From Streptomyces sp. DH41 (lineage in GTDB: Bacteria; Actinomycetota; Actinomycetes; Streptomycetales; Streptomycetaceae), in assembly GCF_029813785.1 (NCBI RefSeq), contig NZ_JARVKY010000017.1, positions 1 to 64,000 on the forward strand: a stretch of 64,000 bases of DNA, read 5' to 3'. The notes under the pieces are model-generated. The model was not told where the DNA came from. It made no database searches and saw only the letters and a program-made list of their open reading frames with translations. This document shows, piece after piece, positions 9,699-18,383 of the stretch (positions are counted from its first letter, which is position 1; every line of letters begins with the position of its first letter). A program made the position numbers and the translations under genes.

Positions 9699-10763
9699 CT
9701 ACGGCCGCGTACGGATCGCCACAGCAGCCGGCGCCGTGCTCGCGCGGAGTACGAGTTCCGTGCCGAGCTCCACCCGCGGCGAGTCCGGCCGCGGGTCGCC
9801 GGTCAGCCGGAGCACCGTACGAGCGGCCAGTCTGCCCATGTCCGCGAGCGGCTGCCGCACCGTCGTCAGGGGCGGCGCCGACCAGCGGACCTCCGGAAGG
9901 TCGTCGAAGCCGACGACGCTCATGTCCTGCGGCACCCTCAGCCCACGCCGGCGCAGCGCCTCGATCGCGCCGAGCGCCATCTGGTCACTGGCGGCGAACA
10001 CGGCGGTCGGTGGCTCGGGGAGGTCCAGCAGCGTGTCGCAGCCCGCGAAGCCGGACTCGGGGTGGAAGTCGCCGGGCACGATCAGGGACTCGTCCACGGG
10101 GACGCCGGCGCCTTCCAGAGCGGCTCGGTAGCCGTCGAGGCGGGCTCGTGAGCACAGGAGCAGGGGCGGGCCCGCGATCAGTCCGATCCTGCGGTGCCCG
10201 AGGGACAGCAGATGCTCGGTGGCCGCCATGCCGCCCGACCAGTTGGCGGCGCCGACCGTGGGCGCGTCCAGGGCCGGGGAGCCCGCCGGGTCGACGACCA
10301 CCAAGGGGACGCCGAGGATACGGAGCTCCTCGTGGAGGACCGGCTCCAGCGCGGAGGTGACGAGTACGACGCCGTCACAGGCGCGGGCGCGCAGGTTCCG
10401 CATCCACTCGCGTGCGTCGCCCGAGCGTCCGTGGATCGCGGACACCACCGTGCCGACCCCGGCCGCGTGGGCCACCTCCTCCACTCCTCGGATGATCTCG
10501 ACCGCCCAGGGGCTGTCGAGGTCGTTGAAGACCAGGTCGATCAGGGCGGCCCGGCGGCCGCGGGCGGCGGCGCGTTTGCGGTAGCCGTGCCGGCGGAGCA
10601 GCTCCTCCACCCGGGCCCGGGTCCCCGGCGACACGTCGGACCGGCCGTTGACGACCCGGGACACGGTCGGCACCGAGACGCCCGCGCGACGGGCGATGTC
10701 CGTGATCGTGACCCTGCCCGGGCTGCCGGGCGCCGCTTCGACCGCGGCCTCGTCAGCTGCCAC
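9699..10763 (-). CDS. LacI-family transcriptional regulator
   Basis: A 354-residue regulator. After about 18 variable residues the LacI helix-turn-helix reads VTITDIARRAGVSVPTVSRV with hinge NGRSDVSPGTRARVEELL. The remainder is a periplasmic-binding-protein-like sensor domain (RRIGLIAGP, AVFAASDQMALGAIEALR, VVGFDDLPEVRWSAPPLTTV) expected to bind a sugar or related effector. I chose the GTG at 10763 because GGAGGTGGGGGAA precedes it. No sugar transporter or glycosidase is adjacent (the flanks are kdpC and a DUF5999 gene), so its target cannot be read from context. Confidence 0.9.
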   Translation of the reverse strand: MAADEAAVEAAPGSPGRVTITDIARRAGVSVPTVSRVVNGRSDVSPGTRARVEELLRRHGYRKRAAARGRRAALIDLVFNDLDSPWAVEIIRGVEEVAHAAGVGTVVSAIHGRSGDAREWMRNLRARACDGVVLVTSALEPVLHEELRILGVPLVVVDPAGSPALDAPTVGAANWSGGMAATEHLLSLGHRRIGLIAGPPLLLCSRARLDGYRAALEGAGVPVDESLIVPGDFHPESGFAGCDTLLDLPEPPTAVFAASDQMALGAIEALRRRGLRVPQDMSVVGFDDLPEVRWSAPPLTTVRQPLADMGRLAARTVLRLTGDPRPDSPRVELGTELVLRASTAPAAVAIRTRP

Positions 10764-10992
10764 TTCCCCCACCTCCGTCGACGCGCACCGTGGAACGTCC
10801 CGGAGTCTTCCGGAAACCGAGTGCTCGGGGGAAGGCGTTCGGGGCCGGTGAGCCGCACCATGACCGCGACAGCACGGGGGATCACGGGGAGTGACCGGCG
10901 TCGGGCACGCGTCGGGGCCGGTTCGCAGAGGTACCTGCGGGCCGGCCCCGTGGTTCACCGGGCCGAGCGGCGTCAGACCGCCCGGCCTGTGC

Positions 10993-11196
10993 TCAGGCGG
11001 CGGTCATCAGGCCCGCGCCGACAGGGCGGTGCGGGGCGATGGCCCGACCGTCCGGCAGAAGCTCACCGGTGTCCTCGAAGAGGACAACGCCGTTGCACAG
11101 CAGGCTCCAGCCCTGCTCCGGGTGGTGCGCCACGAGACGGGCGGACTCCCGGTCGGCGGAGTCGACTGAGGGGCACGGTGGCTGGTGCTGACACAT
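10993..11196 (-). CDS. DUF5999 family small protein
   Basis: A 67-residue protein opening MCQHQPPCPS and containing the conserved block HPEQGWSLLCNGVVLFEDTG and a LLPDGR tail, which I recognise as the DUF5999 family widespread in Streptomyces. Cys2, His3 and Cys8 near the start could bind a metal, but no function is known to me. The start is the ATG at the conserved N-terminus; the frame stays open upstream but with little likeness to the family. Soluble, with no signal peptide. Confidence 0.75.
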   Translation of the reverse strand: MCQHQPPCPSVDSADRESARLVAHHPEQGWSLLCNGVVLFEDTGELLPDGRAIAPHRPVGAGLMTAA

Positions 11197-11373
11197 GAGT
11201 GGGGTCTCTCGGTCTGTTGTGACGGGTGCGTTCGCTGTCTTGGCTGTCTCGCGGCGTGAAGCGTCGTTCATGGCCGCCCCCCGTTGTGAAAGTAGGTCCG
11301 AACCCAGTGTTGCCCCACGGGCCTCGATCCGCAGGTATTTCGCAGCACCGCTTCTCACAGGTTGATGACGCCT

Positions 11374-11455
11374 CACCCGCGCGGACGGTTCACCTCAACC
11401 GCACTGTCATTTCGGGTGGTTCGACATGGCCGGAAGGGGCTAGTCCGCGCGGGTG
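11374..11455. repeat. Widely spaced 13-bp perfect inverted repeat
   Basis: CACCCGCGCGGAC (11374-11386) and GTCCGCGCGGGTG (11443-11455) are exact complements separated by 56 bp. They sit right after the stop of the leftward gene at 11471 and upstream of the DUF5999 gene. A terminator with a large loop or a pair of regulatory sites are both possible. Confidence 0.55.
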
Positions 11456-11470
11456 GGTGAGCGGTGCGGG

Positions 11471-12055
11471 TCAGGCGGGGGAGCGCAGCAGCCGGGTCGG
11501 CGTCACCCTGTGTGTGAGGACCGGCAGCAGCTCGGCGACCCGGTGCGGACGGTGGGCCGCGATGCCGGGAGGGGCCGGCGCCAGCGGCACCAGCAGGTCG
11601 GTGGCCGCGGGATGCCCGGCGGCGGCGTCCGCCGCGCAGTCGCCGTGCAGCCACAGGGTGAGCATGTACAGCCCGGGGACCGACAGCAGGCGCGGCTGGT
11701 AGGCCTGGGGGATCGACTCGGCCTGACGCAGCGCGCGCTCGGTCGAGGCGACGTAGGGGCCCTCGAAGAAGTGCGAGAACGCCCATCCGTCGGGGGTCAG
11801 CATGGTCTCCGCCGCCGCCACCGCCCGGTCGCCGCAGCGGATGAGGAACCGCCATCCGGTCAGCCGCGTCGCCGTCACGCCCTCTGCCGTGATCCGGTCC
11901 AGAACGTACACGGGCAGGGGCAGTTCGGGTGTCGCGGGTCCCTGGGCGCCGAGCAGGGAGGGTGTCCGGGCCTCGCGGACCGCGGTGGGAGAGGAGAGGG
12001 CGGTGAGGACGGAGCGCAGGGCGGGCGCGGGGGCAGGGGGGACACGCAGGGGCAT
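11471..12055 (-). CDS. Conserved hypothetical protein
   Basis: A 194-residue protein that I do not recognise. There is no signal peptide, membrane segment or catalytic motif. Segments such as GWRFLIRCGDRAVAAAETML, WAFSHFFEGPYV and LYMLTLWLHGD suggest a compact alpha/beta fold, followed by a Pro/Ala-rich region. Codon use is typical Streptomyces with strong third-position GC. I chose the ATG at 12055, preceded by GAGAGG about 9 bases upstream; a GTG nine codons upstream is also in frame. It appears to be monocistronic. Confidence 0.6.
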   Translation of the reverse strand: MPLRVPPAPAPALRSVLTALSSPTAVREARTPSLLGAQGPATPELPLPVYVLDRITAEGVTATRLTGWRFLIRCGDRAVAAAETMLTPDGWAFSHFFEGPYVASTERALRQAESIPQAYQPRLLSVPGLYMLTLWLHGDCAADAAAGHPAATDLLVPLAPAPPGIAAHRPHRVAELLPVLTHRVTPTRLLRSPA

Positions 12056-12612
12056 GATGGGTCGCCTCTCATTCGAAGGCACGTGGCGCGAGGGCGGAGC
12101 GGGGCGGACGACGCTGTCAGCTCACAGGGCTGGGGAGGCAGGGGCCGGGGTCCGAGAACCGAGAAGGGGTGAGGCCTGCCGCGCGTCAGCTCGACGGCAG
12201 GATCCATCGACCGTGGGCGCCGGTCATCTGCCTTGTCCCCGGAGTTTATACGACATGTGTTCAGACTGTGTTTCGACTAGCCGATTCCGGTAACCAGTAC
12301 AAGGTTGCATTCGGCCGTCGATATGCGGGAATCATCCGGATTTCCGAGCGGGTGTACGGCGATGACCTCGGGGAATGCTCACCGAGCGGTCGGCCAATTG
12401 TCGTCGGCGTTTTTCACGAGTTACCGGGCAGGGAAACCGCAGGACGTGTCATGCCCGGTGAATGTGCCAGCGGTCACATCGGCACAGCGTAGTGGGTGCC
12501 GGGTCGGCGCGAGGCGTTATCGATCGCATCGGCTGGGCATCATCCCACCTGACCGGCCACCGGCCACCGGCGGCCGGTTCTTCGACTCAACGCTCCGAGA
12601 AGGGACTCTTCC
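12056..12612. other. Long intergenic region with an AT-richer core
   Basis: 557 bp between divergent genes. The stretch at about 12240-12430 is markedly less GC-rich than its surroundings and lacks the codon periodicity of Streptomyces genes. Short open frames there have no ribosome sites or recognisable products, so I call none. It probably holds two divergent promoters; I cannot place -10/-35 elements with confidence. Confidence 0.5.
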
Positions 12613-14130
12613 ATGGGGGAGAAGGTCGTGGCAGGTCAGTTCGACCTGTCCGATCGCCAGCGCTACCGCGAGAAGCTCCAGCGGTGTCTGACGGGCCTGG
12701 AGCGACTTCTGGCGGAGAAGCGGTTCGACCGTCCGAAGAACCTCATGGGGCTGGAGATCGAATTGAATCTCGTCGGTGCCGACGGGATGCCGAAAATGTT
12801 GAATGCGCAAGTCCTCGAACGCATCGCGAGCCGTGACTTCCAAACAGAACTCGCCATGTTCAACCTGGAAGTCAACATCGCCCCACATCGGCTGGGCGGC
12901 CGGGTTTTCGACCGTCTCGCGGAGGAGATCCGTACGTCGCTGGCCTATGCGGACCGCAAGGCCGGCGAGGTGGACGCGAGCATCGCGATGATCGGCATCC
13001 TGCCGACGCTGGACCGGGACGACCTGGTCTCCTCCAACCTCTCCGCCGTCGACCGCTACGCACTGCTCAACGAGCAGATCGTGGCCGCCCGCGGCGAGGA
13101 CTTCACCCTCGACATCGAGGGCGTCGAGCGACTGACCTGCACATCCAAGTCCATCGCCCCCGAGGCCGCCTGTACCTCGGTGCAGTTGCACCTCCAGGTC
13201 ACCCCGGACCGTTTCGCCGACGTGTGGAACGCGGCCCAGGCGGTCACCGCCGCGCAGATCGCCGTCGGCGCCAACGCGCCCTTCCTGTTCGGCCGCGAGC
13301 TCTGGCGCGAGTCACGCCCCCCGCTGTTCCAGCAGTCCACCGACACCCGTCCCCCCGAGCTCCAGGCCCAGGGCGTCCGACCGCGCACCTGGTTCGGCGA
13401 GCGGTGGGTGACCTCGGCGTACGACCTGTTCGAGGAGAACCGGCGCTACTTCCCGGCGCTGCTGCCGATCTGTGACGACGAGGACCCGCTGGCGGTCCTG
13501 GACGCCGGCGGCGTGCCCTCCCTCTCCGAACTCGTCCTGCACAACGGCACCGTCTACCGCTGGAACCGTCCCGTCTACGACATCGCCGACGGCGTCCCGC
13601 ACCTGCGCGTGGAGAACCGCGTCCTGCCCGCCGGCCCCACCGTCACCGACGTCATCGCCAACGCGGCCTTCTACTACGGAGTCGTGCGCGCGCTGGCCGA
13701 GGAGCCCCGGCCGGTGTGGACCCGGCTGCCGTTCGAGGCCGCCGCCGCCAACTTCGAGGCCGCGTGCCGCCACGGCATCGACGCCCGCTTCGAATGGCCC
13801 CGGCGCGGCCGGCTGGGCGGCACGACCGAGGTCGACGCCGCCGTCCTCGTACGCGACGAACTGCTGCCGCTCGCCGAGGCCGGGCTGGACGCGTGGGGGG
13901 TCGAGCCCGCCGACCGGGACCTGTACCTCGGCGTGATCGAGGAGCGGTGCCGGCGCCGGGTCAACGGCGCGTCCTGGCAGGCGGCCACCTTCCACCGGGC
14001 GCTGGAGTCGGGCCTGTCCCGGGAGGCCGCGCTGGCCGCCACGACCCGCCGCTACGTCGAGCTCATGCGCGACGGCCATCCCGTACACCAGTGGCCGGTG
14101 GGCCTGCCGGAGCCGGCGCGGCTGGGCTGA
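12613..14130 (+). CDS. Glutamate-cysteine ligase family (GCS2) protein
   Basis: A 505-residue cytoplasmic enzyme of the carboxylate-amine ligase/GCS2 superfamily. The N-terminal block MGLEIELNLVG is the metal and ATP-binding glutamate signature, followed by FNLEVNIAPHRLGG; a second core is VPHLRVENRVLPAGPT. The family makes gamma-glutamyl amides, classically gamma-glutamylcysteine. In actinobacteria that make mycothiol and ergothioneine, relatives act as EgtA-like or unknown ATP-dependent ligases. No egtBCDE neighbours are visible, so the substrate is open. The ATG is preceded by AGAAGGGA. It is a single-gene unit. Confidence 0.82.
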   Translation: MGEKVVAGQFDLSDRQRYREKLQRCLTGLERLLAEKRFDRPKNLMGLEIELNLVGADGMPKMLNAQVLERIASRDFQTELAMFNLEVNIAPHRLGGRVFDRLAEEIRTSLAYADRKAGEVDASIAMIGILPTLDRDDLVSSNLSAVDRYALLNEQIVAARGEDFTLDIEGVERLTCTSKSIAPEAACTSVQLHLQVTPDRFADVWNAAQAVTAAQIAVGANAPFLFGRELWRESRPPLFQQSTDTRPPELQAQGVRPRTWFGERWVTSAYDLFEENRRYFPALLPICDDEDPLAVLDAGGVPSLSELVLHNGTVYRWNRPVYDIADGVPHLRVENRVLPAGPTVTDVIANAAFYYGVVRALAEEPRPVWTRLPFEAAAANFEAACRHGIDARFEWPRRGRLGGTTEVDAAVLVRDELLPLAEAGLDAWGVEPADRDLYLGVIEERCRRRVNGASWQAATFHRALESGLSREAALAATTRRYVELMRDGHPVHQWPVGLPEPARLG

Positions 14131-14263
14131 TCCACGCCAGGGGCGCGCTGCTCCACGCCACGACCGCGCCGTTCCACACCCAGGCCCGCCGGGTCCGCCC
14201 CCGCCGCGCGCCGCCTCATACTGATCGGGCAAGCTGTGACGTCCCAGCTGGAGGCAGGTGTGC

Positions 14264-15199
14264 ATGGCGGAGGCGGGCCCGTTGGACGATTCGTTCCCTC
14301 AGAAGCCAGTTCGTGAGGAGAAGCCCGGTGGCGGGGAGAAGCCCGCTGGCGGGGAGAAGCCCGGTCGGGGGGAGCGGCCCGGTCGTGGGGAGAGCGCGGG
14401 CCGTGGGGCGAAGGCGGTTCGTGAGGAACCGGTTGCCGGGGAGCGGCTCTCGCGACGGAGTCTGCGCGACGAGACGCTGCTCGTCCTGGCGCTGTCACTC
14501 GGCGCCAGCGGGGTGTCGGCCCTCATCAGTTTCATCGGCTCGGTCACCCGCCCCGGTGGGCTGAAGGACCAGGCGGCCACTCTCAACGCCTCCGCGGCGC
14601 CCGGCCGCCCCTGGCTCGACCTGGCCTGGCAGCTCTTCGGGATCACCACGGCGCTCGTGCCGGTCGCCCTCGTCGCGCACTTCCTGCTGCGCGAGGGGCG
14701 GAGCCTGCGCACGCTCGGCTTCGACCGCGGCCGTCCGTGGCCGGACCTGGGCCGCGGTGCCGCCGTCGCCGCCGTCATCGGCAGCACCGGTATCGCCTTC
14801 TACCTGGCCGCCCGGGGCCTCGGCTTCAACCTCACCGTGGTGCCCGAGGCCCTGCCCGAGGTGTGGTGGAAATACCCCGTACTGATCCTCTCGGCGGTGC
14901 AGAACTCCGTCCTGGAGGAGGTCATCGTCGTCGGCTACCTGCTGCGCCGGCTGGACCAGCTCGGCTGGAGTCCGGGCGCGTCCCTGGCGGCCAGTTCGGT
15001 GCTGCGCGGGTCCTACCACCTCTACCAGGGCATCGGCGGCTTCATCGGCAACATGGTGATGGGCGTCGTGTTCGTGTACCTGTACCGCCGGTGGGGGCGC
15101 GTGGGCCCGCTGGTGGTGGCGCACTCGCTGCTCGACATCGGGGCCTTCGTGGGCTACGCGCTGCTCGCCGGGAAGGTGGACTGGCTCCCGACGGCGTGA
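14264..15199 (+). CDS. CPBP family intramembrane glutamic protease
   Basis: A 311-residue membrane protein. Residues 15-55 are a hydrophilic, Lys/Glu/Gly/Pro-rich tail made of degenerate 5-residue repeats (GGGEKP, RGERP). About seven or eight helices follow. The CPBP (Abi/CAAX protease) motifs are present: EE in SVLEEVIVVGYLLRR, RGSYHLYQG, and HSLLDIGAF, supplying the paired Glu and His catalytic residues. Substrates of bacterial members are mostly unknown; some process prenylated or bacteriocin-related peptides. I prefer the ATG at 14264, with GGAGG 9 bases upstream, over the GTG two codons earlier. Confidence 0.85.
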   Translation: MAEAGPLDDSFPQKPVREEKPGGGEKPAGGEKPGRGERPGRGESAGRGAKAVREEPVAGERLSRRSLRDETLLVLALSLGASGVSALISFIGSVTRPGGLKDQAATLNASAAPGRPWLDLAWQLFGITTALVPVALVAHFLLREGRSLRTLGFDRGRPWPDLGRGAAVAAVIGSTGIAFYLAARGLGFNLTVVPEALPEVWWKYPVLILSAVQNSVLEEVIVVGYLLRRLDQLGWSPGASLAASSVLRGSYHLYQGIGGFIGNMVMGVVFVYLYRRWGRVGPLVVAHSLLDIGAFVGYALLAGKVDWLPTA

Positions 15200-15209
15200 A
15201 CGCGGCGGG

Positions 15210-15245
15210 GAGGTGGAGGGAGACGTCCCCACCACGTCCCACCTC
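15210..15245. terminator. Stem-loop between CPBP and PhzF genes
   Basis: GAGGTGG (15210-15216) pairs with CCACCTC (15239-15245), and the intervening GACGT/ACGTC can extend the fold. It lies between convergent genes and probably ends both transcripts. Confidence 0.5.
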
Positions 15246-15275
15246 ACCCGCCACCGGACAGGCCCGGGCCCGCTC

Positions 15276-16085
15276 TCAAGCCAGCAGCTCACCCTCGATC
15301 ACCGTCACCGCACGCCCGCTCAGCAGCGTGCGCTCGCCGCGCAGCTCGGTACGGACCCGGCCGGAGCGGGGCGAGGCCTGGAGACCGGTGAGGTCGGCGC
15401 GGCCGAGGCGCTCGGACCAGAAGGGCGCGAGGGCCGTGTGGGCGCTGCCGGTGACCGGATCCTCGTCGATGCCGACGTTCGGGAAGAAGCAGCGGGAGAC
15501 GTAGTCGTAGCCGCGTGCCGGGTCCGCCGCACGGGCGGTGGCGATGATGCCGCGCTCGGAGTAGGCGGCCAGCGCCCTGTGGTCCGGCGTCAGGCCATGG
15601 ACCGTCTTCTCGTCGGCGACCTCGACCAGCAGGTCCCCGATGTCCGGCCCGGTGTCGAGGACGGCGTGGGGCTCGGCGCCCAGGGCCTCGGCGACGCCCG
15701 CCGGTACCTCGACCGGAGTGAGTGTCGCGGTCGGGAAGTCCAGGGTGATCGACCCGTCCTCGCGGGGCGTCGCTACCAGGACGCCACTGCGCGTGGCGAA
15801 CCGCACGGGGCCCTCGTGGGCGCCCGTGGTGTGCAGGACGTGGGCCGTGGCGAGCGTGGCGTGGCCGCACATCGCGACCTCGGTGGCCGGCGTGAACCAG
15901 CGCAGCGCCCAGTCGGCCTCACCGTCCTCGGACAGACGGTGGGCGAACGCGGTCTCGGCGTGGTTGACCTCCAGGGCGACCTGCTGGAGCCGGTCGTCGT
16001 CCGGGAAGGCGTCGAGGAGCAGGACCCCGGCGGGGTTGCCGGCGAAGGGCCGGTCGGTGAAGGCGTCGACGATTCGGATGCGCAT
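15276..16085 (-). CDS. PhzF family isomerase-like protein
   Basis: A 269-residue protein of the PhzF/diaminopimelate-epimerase fold. Typical blocks are VDAFTDRPFAGNPAGV at the N-terminus, NHAETAF (with the conserved Glu), RWFTPATEVAMCGHATLATA, and DEDPVTGSAHTALAPFW near the C-terminus. In PhzF the conserved Glu is the acid/base for isomerising a phenazine precursor. Most genomic relatives have unknown substrates, and there are no phenazine genes here. The ATG MRIRIVDAF is the natural start. It is convergent with the CPBP gene and probably monocistronic. Confidence 0.88.
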   Translation of the reverse strand: MRIRIVDAFTDRPFAGNPAGVLLLDAFPDDDRLQQVALEVNHAETAFAHRLSEDGEADWALRWFTPATEVAMCGHATLATAHVLHTTGAHEGPVRFATRSGVLVATPREDGSITLDFPTATLTPVEVPAGVAEALGAEPHAVLDTGPDIGDLLVEVADEKTVHGLTPDHRALAAYSERGIIATARAADPARGYDYVSRCFFPNVGIDEDPVTGSAHTALAPFWSERLGRADLTGLQASPRSGRVRTELRGERTLLSGRAVTVIEGELLA

Positions 16086-16437
16086 GCCCCGACGCTAGAC
16101 GCTCCGCGCGGCCGCGGGCCAAGGCCAATTCGCGAGTTCTGGACCGGGTCCCGTATGGGGAGGGGGCGGGGCGGTCCATCCGGTGCTTCCCGCTCTCGGC
16201 TCCGCGTCGAACCGGGCACAGCGCGAGAGCTTGGCGATCGGCTCCCCGCACGCTGACGCCCGCCGTCCCAAGGCGACCTGTGCCCAACTGCCTGGCCCCC
16301 GCTCAGCTCCCGCGCTCACTCAGGACGCGGAACTCGCGGGGGAAGCTCACACGAAGCCGGCGAGCCTTGCCAGCTCCTACGTTCCGATATATCGTTGAGT
16401 TATCGCGACAGATCAACGACTGAATGGAGTGATGGCG
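16086..16437. other. Divergent intergenic region upstream of PhzF and PadR genes
   Basis: 352 bp with no gene I can support. Its right end carries the AT-rich palindrome CGATATATCG listed separately; otherwise it is GC-rich and featureless to the eye. Confidence 0.5.
16385..16410. promoter_or_regulatory. Candidate PadR autoregulatory operator
   Basis: CGATATATCG (16385-16394) is a perfect 10-bp palindrome, followed by a related half, TTATCGCGA (16400-16408). It lies about 45 bp before the PadR start. PadR regulators commonly repress their own promoter through AT-rich palindromes, so autoregulation is likely. Confidence 0.5.
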
Positions 16438-17067
16438 ATGCACAGCCACGGATACGAGCGTGGGCATGGTGGGCACGGCGGCTTCGAGGGTTTCGATGGC
16501 CGGCGCGCGGCCTTCGGTCCCTTCGGGCCGGGTGGTCCCGGCGGCGGCCCCGGTGGCGGTCCTTTCGGGCCGGGCTTCGGCCACGGAGGCCCTTGGGGTG
16601 GCCGAGGGCGCGGCGGTCCGAGGGGAAGGGCGCGGCGCGGTGACGTACGGGCGTCGATCCTGGCCCTCCTGAAGGACCGGCCGATGCACGGCTACGAGAT
16701 GATCCAGGAGATCGCCGAGCGCAGCGGCGGGGCGTGGAAGCCCAGCCCCGGTTCGGTGTACCCCACCCTCCAGTTGCTGGAGGACGAGGGGCTGATCGTC
16801 AGTGAGAGCGAGGGCGGGAAGAAGCTCTTCGCGCTCACCGAGGAGGGCCGCACCGTCGCCGAGGAAGGGCCGCAGGCGCCCTGGGAAGAGGCCTCGCGGG
16901 GCGTCGACTGGGAGGCCCTGCATGACATCCGGCAGGCCGGCTTCGGGCTGATGGAGGCCTTCGGCCAGGTCTGGAAGACCGGCAGCAAGGAGCAGCGGGA
17001 GAAGGCACTCGCAGTTATCGGTGACGCCCGCAAGAAGCTGTACCTGATCCTCGCCGACGAGGACTGA
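16438..17067 (+). CDS. PadR family transcriptional regulator
   Basis: A 209-residue regulator. Residues 1-62 are extraordinarily rich in Gly, Pro, Phe and His, forming a low-complexity tail. The winged-helix PadR domain follows: RASILALLKDRPMHGYEMI, GGAWKPSPGSVYPTLQLLED, GLI, GKKLFALTEEGR. The C-terminal part has helices for dimerisation. I start at the third in-frame initiator (ATG 16438) because GGAG lies 8 bases upstream; GTG 16429 and ATG 16432 are alternatives. PadR proteins usually repress efflux or detoxification genes, but none is adjacent. Confidence 0.88.
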   Translation: MHSHGYERGHGGHGGFEGFDGRRAAFGPFGPGGPGGGPGGGPFGPGFGHGGPWGGRGRGGPRGRARRGDVRASILALLKDRPMHGYEMIQEIAERSGGAWKPSPGSVYPTLQLLEDEGLIVSESEGGKKLFALTEEGRTVAEEGPQAPWEEASRGVDWEALHDIRQAGFGLMEAFGQVWKTGSKEQREKALAVIGDARKKLYLILADED

Positions 17068-17147
17068 CCCGTACCGCCGTGGTGAGGCCCTCGGGGAGTG
17101 CGGCACGACCGCCCCACCCCGCCGGCCGCGGTGTGGGTCACCGGCCG

Positions 17148-17198
17148 CTCCACGCCTGCCGGCGCGGCCCAAGGGGGCATCGGCCGGCAGGCGTGGAG
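17148..17198. terminator. Bidirectional terminator between PadR and hydrolase genes
   Basis: A 16-bp perfect inverted repeat, CTCCACGCCTGCCGGC (17148-17163) with its complement at 17183-17198, and a 19-base loop. It lies between two convergent genes. Confidence 0.8.
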
Positions 17199-17232
17199 CC
17201 CTGTACGTCGGGTTCGGTTCCGAGCCGGACCC

Positions 17233-17967
17233 TCAGCTGTTGCCCAGCGTGCGCTCCAGGAGAGGGCGCAGGCGGTCCCAGTGGTGTTGCAGCCCGGAGG
17301 CGCTGAAAGCGTCCGTGTCGGACATGGTGAAGCCGTGGATCGTGCCGGGGTAGATCTCGGAGGTGTAGTCGGCACCTGCGGCGTCAAGGGCCTGGTTGAG
17401 TTCGCCGAGGGCCTCGGGTGTCATGTCGCCTTCGGCGTGGCCGAGGTGGACCTGGGCGCTGAGCTCGGAGAAGAGGCCGGGCCCGTCGGCGCCCACCGGA
17501 CCGTGGAACGCGGCGACGGCTGCCACCTGGCCGGGGTGGGCCGCGGCGGTGCGCATCGCCAGGAGGCCGCCTATGCAGTAGCCGGTCACCGCGACCGGAC
17601 CGGCGCCGACCTCGGGCTGGGCGGTGAGGAACCCGAGGTAGGCCTCGGCGTCGCTCAGAACGCGTACGGTGGTGTGCGCCTCGATCAAGGGCATCAGCTG
17701 GGCGAAGATCGCGGGCCGGGCCTCTTCTCCGATGTGTTCGGGAAGCTCGACCACCGGTGCCGGGCCGTGCCGGTAGAAGAGGTTGGGGACGAGCACGTAG
17801 TAGCCGTGCCCGGCCAGTTCGCGGGCCATCTCCCGCAGCACGGGCCGGATGCCGAAGCCGTCCGCGTACATCAGCACCCCCGGGTGCCGCTCGCCGCGGT
17901 CGGGGAAGGCGGCGAACGCATCGGCGTGGCCGTCCGCGGTGGGAATCCGCAACGTCTTGGTGGGCAT
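17233..17967 (-). CDS. Dienelactone hydrolase family protein
   Basis: A 244-residue alpha/beta hydrolase. The nucleophile motif GYCIGG carries a Cys, as in dienelactone hydrolases, and the C-terminal GTIHGF supplies the His; the acid lies in a GHAEGD loop. Blocks PGVLMYADGFG and GYYVLVPNLFYR are common in the family. Members open lactone rings in aromatic breakdown or act as broad hydrolases; no catabolic genes are nearby, so the substrate is unknown. The start is ATG with GGAG upstream. Cytoplasmic. Confidence 0.87.
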   Translation of the reverse strand: MPTKTLRIPTADGHADAFAAFPDRGERHPGVLMYADGFGIRPVLREMARELAGHGYYVLVPNLFYRHGPAPVVELPEHIGEEARPAIFAQLMPLIEAHTTVRVLSDAEAYLGFLTAQPEVGAGPVAVTGYCIGGLLAMRTAAAHPGQVAAVAAFHGPVGADGPGLFSELSAQVHLGHAEGDMTPEALGELNQALDAAGADYTSEIYPGTIHGFTMSDTDAFSASGLQHHWDRLRPLLERTLGNS

Positions 17968-18383
17968 GAAGTCTCCTGTCGTGGTTGATGTGTCGAGCCT
18001 GTGATCAACACGACGGAGGCGGAGCCCGCGCGGCGGCGCGAGATCCTCGATCGAGCGGCGGACCCCCACCGGCCCGTACGGCGCTCAGAAGAGCACCGGG
18101 TCGCCAATCCGTGTGTGGCGCGATGCCGTCCCGGTAGTCATCCCCACAACCTAGTCCACAGCCCCGGTCACCCAGCCCTCGCGGTGGCCGTGCGGCCTCT
18201 CCCACGGGAGGCCCCTCCAAGGCGTCCACACCCGTCCCCGCCCGGCGCCGCCCTATTCGGCGAAACGGCTTGATCTCATCCGCAAGGAGGATATTTCGAC
18301 CGACTGGGTCCACTCCACGTGGGACGCCGAAATGCTTCCCTTCGGGGATGCCCCGGTCGCGAGGGACTGATGAGCTAGGGGAT
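17968..18383. other. Divergent intergenic region
   Basis: 416 bp between the hydrolase and the Clp-N protein gene. A less GC-rich stretch at about 18280-18310 may hold the rightward promoter. The frame of the Clp-N gene is open through part of it, but the translated sequence has no relation to the family. I see no RNA gene or repeat. Confidence 0.45.

Noticed and set aside
12169..12492. Small open frames in the AT-richer gap before the GCS2 ligase
   Set aside because: No ribosome site, atypical codon use and no recognisable sequence.
15276..16085. PhzF as evidence of a phenazine cluster
   Set aside because: No other phenazine genes are nearby; PhzF-like proteins are common and mostly unrelated to phenazines.
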